Assembly: GCA_946629205.1 (NCBI GenBank)
Contig: CAMOXP010000054.1
Coordinates: 1 to 8,077 of the forward strand
DNA length: 8,077 nt
Direction of reading: 5' to 3'
From: an uncultured Bacillota bacterium
GTDB taxonomy: Bacteria > Bacillota > Clostridia > Peptostreptococcales > Anaerovoracaceae
The position numbers and the translations under genes are program-made. The notes beneath the pieces were generated by a model that made no database searches, was not told where the DNA came from, and saw nothing but the letters and a program-made list of their open reading frames with translations. Positions 6,259 through 8,077 of this stretch are shown piece after piece (position 1 is the first letter of the stretch; each line of letters starts with the position of its first letter).

Positions 6259-7610
6259 TCTCTGAAATGATCTCCTCTTTGTTCGAAGTTATCGTACATA
6301 TCCCAGCTCGCGCACGCCGGTGAAAGCAATACCACATCGCCGGGCTGCGCCTTCTCCCATGCGGCCGCGACACACTCTTCCATGTCGGAAGCCATTGTGA
6401 TGTTCGAAAAACCTGCCGCTTCCGCCGCCGCTTTGATCTTCGGCGCTGTCTTTCCCAGGAGGATCAGTTCCTTGACCCTGCCCGGGAATGCATCTATAAA
6501 TTCCTCATAGGACGCATTCTTATCATATCCGCCCGCGATGAGGATGATGTTCTCCTTCATAGCCTCGATGGCCTTGATGGCTGCATCGGTGTTCGTGCCC
6601 TTCGAATCGTTCACGAAGCGCACCCCGTTTTTCTCGCAGCACAGTTCGATCCTGTGGGCCACGCCCTTGAAAGCCCTCATGGCCTCGCCGATGACAGCCG
6701 GCTCGATGCCGCCGAAATAGCAGATGGCCGCCGCCGCCAGTGCGTTCTCCAGATTGTGGGAGCCCGGGATCTGCAGTTCGTCAACGCCGCAGATATCGAT
6801 CGTTTCCCCTGCTTCGTTTCTGATGACGATCCTTCCGTCTTTCGCAAAAGCCCCGAATTCCAGTTCCTGCTTCCTGCTGAAGCCTGCGACTTTCGCCTTG
6901 CAGCCTTCCCGCTCAGCCAGTTCGAAGCTCGCCGGGTCATCGACATTGAGGACGCAGTACTGGTTCTCTGTCTGGTTTGCAAAAATCTGCGCTTTGACTC
7001 TGCCGTACTCTTCCATGGTACCGTGACGGTCCATGTGATCCGGCGTCAGATTCAGGATGGATGAAACGACAGGTTTGAAGTCGCGGATCGTCTCCAGCTG
7101 GAAGCTGCTGACTTCCGTGATCATCCAGCTGTCCTTCCCTGCATTCATAGCGTCTACTGCGATGGCGTTTCCGATGTTGCCTCCAACGATCGTGTCTCTG
7201 CCCGCAGCCTTGTAGATTTCCCCTACCAGCGTGGTAGTCGTCGTCTTCCCGTTGGTTCCTGTGATCGCTACAAACTGGCCTTCGCACAATCTGTACGCCA
7301 GTTCCAGCTCTCCGATCACCTCTACGCCGGATGCTTTTGCATCTGCGATAAAGCCGAGAGCAGGAGGCACGCCCGGGGAGAGGACGAGCATGTCAAAGGC
7401 AGACATGTCTTCGGGAACGCATCCCAAAAACTCTGTCACGCCCTTTTCATTCATAGCGTCGAGGAACGCCGGATCGAAATCCGAAGCCTGCTTGCTGTCC
7501 TGAATGCTGACGCGTGCGCCTTTTTCGGTCAGCGCGTCGACAGCCGCTCTGCCTGACCTTCCCATGCCTACGACGAGTACGTTTTTATGATTGAATTCGT
7601 TGTCTTTCAT
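6240..7610 (-). CDS. murD: UDP-N-acetylmuramoyl-L-alanine--D-glutamate ligase MurD
   Basis: MurD is a cytoplasmic ATP-dependent Mur ligase that adds D-glutamate to UDP-MurNAc-L-Ala. In the 456 residues the N-terminal Rossmann domain starts with VVGMGRSG (13-20). The central ATPase domain has the P-loop GTNGKTT (118-124), SSFQLE (168-173), LTPDHMDRHG (188-197) and K206 in GRVKAQIF, which matches the carbamylated lysine of the family. HNLENALAA (285-293) leads to the C-terminal domain with NDSKGTNTDAA (334-344), ILIAGGYDK (356-364) and SPACASWDMYDNFEQRG (430-446). These last motifs separate MurD from MurC, MurE and MurF. The ATG at 7610 has GGAG six bases upstream, and the gene follows mraY after 20 bases. 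It overlaps ftsW by 19 bases at its 3' end. Complete and normal in length. Confidence 0.99.
   Translation of the reverse strand: MKDNEFNHKNVLVVGMGRSGRAAVDALTEKGARVSIQDSKQASDFDPAFLDAMNEKGVTEFLGCVPEDMSAFDMLVLSPGVPPALGFIADAKASGVEVIGELELAYRLCEGQFVAITGTNGKTTTTTLVGEIYKAAGRDTIVGGNIGNAIAVDAMNAGKDSWMITEVSSFQLETIRDFKPVVSSILNLTPDHMDRHGTMEEYGRVKAQIFANQTENQYCVLNVDDPASFELAEREGCKAKVAGFSRKQELEFGAFAKDGRIVIRNEAGETIDICGVDELQIPGSHNLENALAAAAICYFGGIEPAVIGEAMRAFKGVAHRIELCCEKNGVRFVNDSKGTNTDAAIKAIEAMKENIILIAGGYDKNASYEEFIDAFPGRVKELILLGKTAPKIKAAAEAAGFSNITMASDMEECVAAAWEKAQPGDVVLLSPACASWDMYDNFEQRGDHFRECAQKL
6272..6278 (-). promoter_or_regulatory. Distant ribosome binding site of ftsW
   Basis: The purine-rich AGAGGAG on the minus strand ends 13 bases before the ftsW ATG (6258-6256), longer than the usual 5-9. 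It lies in the murD codons for the conserved QRGD segment. No in-frame start codon lies closer to it, so ftsW initiation probably depends on ribosomes finishing murD, 19 bases past this start. Confidence 0.45.
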
Positions 7611-7630
7611 GTTTATCTCCTGTCAAATCG

Positions 7631-8077
7631 CTATATTATCAGCAGCGCCGCTGCCATGCAGCATGCGACGGTGAAAGCCCAGAACATCTTGACGACCTGT
7701 GTTTCCTTCATGCCGCACATTTCGAAGTGGTGATGGATCGGCGCCATTTTGAAGATCCGCTTGCCGTGGGTGAGCTTGAAGTATGTGACCTGAAGCACTA
7801 CCGAAAGGGCTTCGATCACATAGACCATTCCCGCGATGATGAGCAGCAGTTCCAGTTTGAGGACTACAGCCGCAGCTACGACGCCGCCGCCCAGCGCGAG
7901 GGAGCCTGTATCGCCCATGAACACCTTCGCCGGATTCTTGTTGAATACCAGAAATCCCAAACAGGATCCCGCCAGTGCGGCGAAGAAGAAGGTCTCCGAA
8001 GCGTCTCCGATGAAGGCGCCGTACTTACAGAAAGCGCCGCCCATAAAGCCTGCATAGGCGAAGAAGAGCGCTACGAT
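7631..8077 (-). CDS. mraY: Phospho-N-acetylmuramoyl-pentapeptide-transferase MraY (partial, N-terminus cut by window edge)
   Basis: MraY is the integral membrane enzyme that transfers phospho-MurNAc-pentapeptide from its UDP carrier to undecaprenyl phosphate, making lipid I. The window holds the last 148 codons and the TAG stop; family members are about 320 residues, so roughly 170 N-terminal residues lie beyond base 8077. The frame is open to the edge. Numbering from the edge, the family signature NPAKVFMGDTGSLALGG spans 48-64, with D56 matching a catalytic aspartate. The histidine box GKRIFKMAPIHHHFE at 105-119 lies on the cytoplasmic face. Hydrophobic helices flank both motifs, and the last ends the protein (AALLII). 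The stop is 20 bases before murD. The family order suggests murF or murE further upstream, outside the window. Confidence 0.98.
   Translation of the reverse strand: MVALFFAYAGFMGGAFCKYGAFIGDASETFFFAALAGSCLGFLVFNKNPAKVFMGDTGSLALGGGVVAAAVVLKLELLLIIAGMVYVIEALSVVLQVTYFKLTHGKRIFKMAPIHHHFEMCGMKETQVVKMFWAFTVACCMAAALLII

Noticed and set aside
1..8077. Search for mobile elements, CRISPR, tRNA/rRNA genes, toxin or defence genes
   Set aside because: Coding is continuous with conserved housekeeping genes; no repeats with spacers, no terminal inverted repeats, no integrase-like frame and no tRNA-like fold was seen by eye.

Overview
The window is an ordinary piece of a Gram-positive chromosome: part of the division and cell wall (dcw) gene cluster, followed by the start of a phenylalanyl-tRNA synthetase operon. 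All eight genes lie on the minus strand, so they read from right to left. Order and family type suggest a low-GC Gram-positive (Bacillota), most likely a Clostridia-type anaerobe with moderate GC content. The pointers are the firmicute-type PheS with paired CxxC motifs, a YsgA-type methyltransferase directly before pheS, a DivIB-like FtsQ with a long basic cytoplasmic tail, and strong GGAGG ribosome binding sites. The genus cannot be fixed from the sequence alone.

Right part (8077 down to 3064): mraY (C-terminal part only), murD, ftsW, murG and ftsQ/divIB are packed with gaps of at most 20 bases or with overlaps of 19, 4 and 8 bases, so they look like one translationally coupled operon. MraY makes lipid I at the membrane. 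MurD adds D-glutamate to the cytoplasmic precursor. MurG turns lipid I into lipid II. FtsW polymerises lipid II at the septum, and FtsQ/DivIB is a scaffold of the same division complex.

Middle part (3078 to 1867): ftsZ has a good promoter candidate of its own, overlapping the end of ftsQ, and a strong ribosome binding site. It is closed by a clear Rho-independent terminator. No ftsA, murB or murC lies between murG and ftsZ.

Left part (1843 to 1): a TrmH/SpoU-family (YsgA-like) RNA 2'-O-methyltransferase gene and pheS, 29 bases apart, form the next transcription unit. pheS runs off the left edge about a dozen residues before its expected end; pheT is expected beyond. The terminator hairpin ends only 23 bases before the methyltransferase start codon, so how this unit is transcribed is the main open regulatory question.

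No mobile element, CRISPR array, RNA gene or defence-like system was seen, and no stretch above 300 bases lacks a gene. I see no undescribed system here; the findings are modest regulatory and protein-variant observations.
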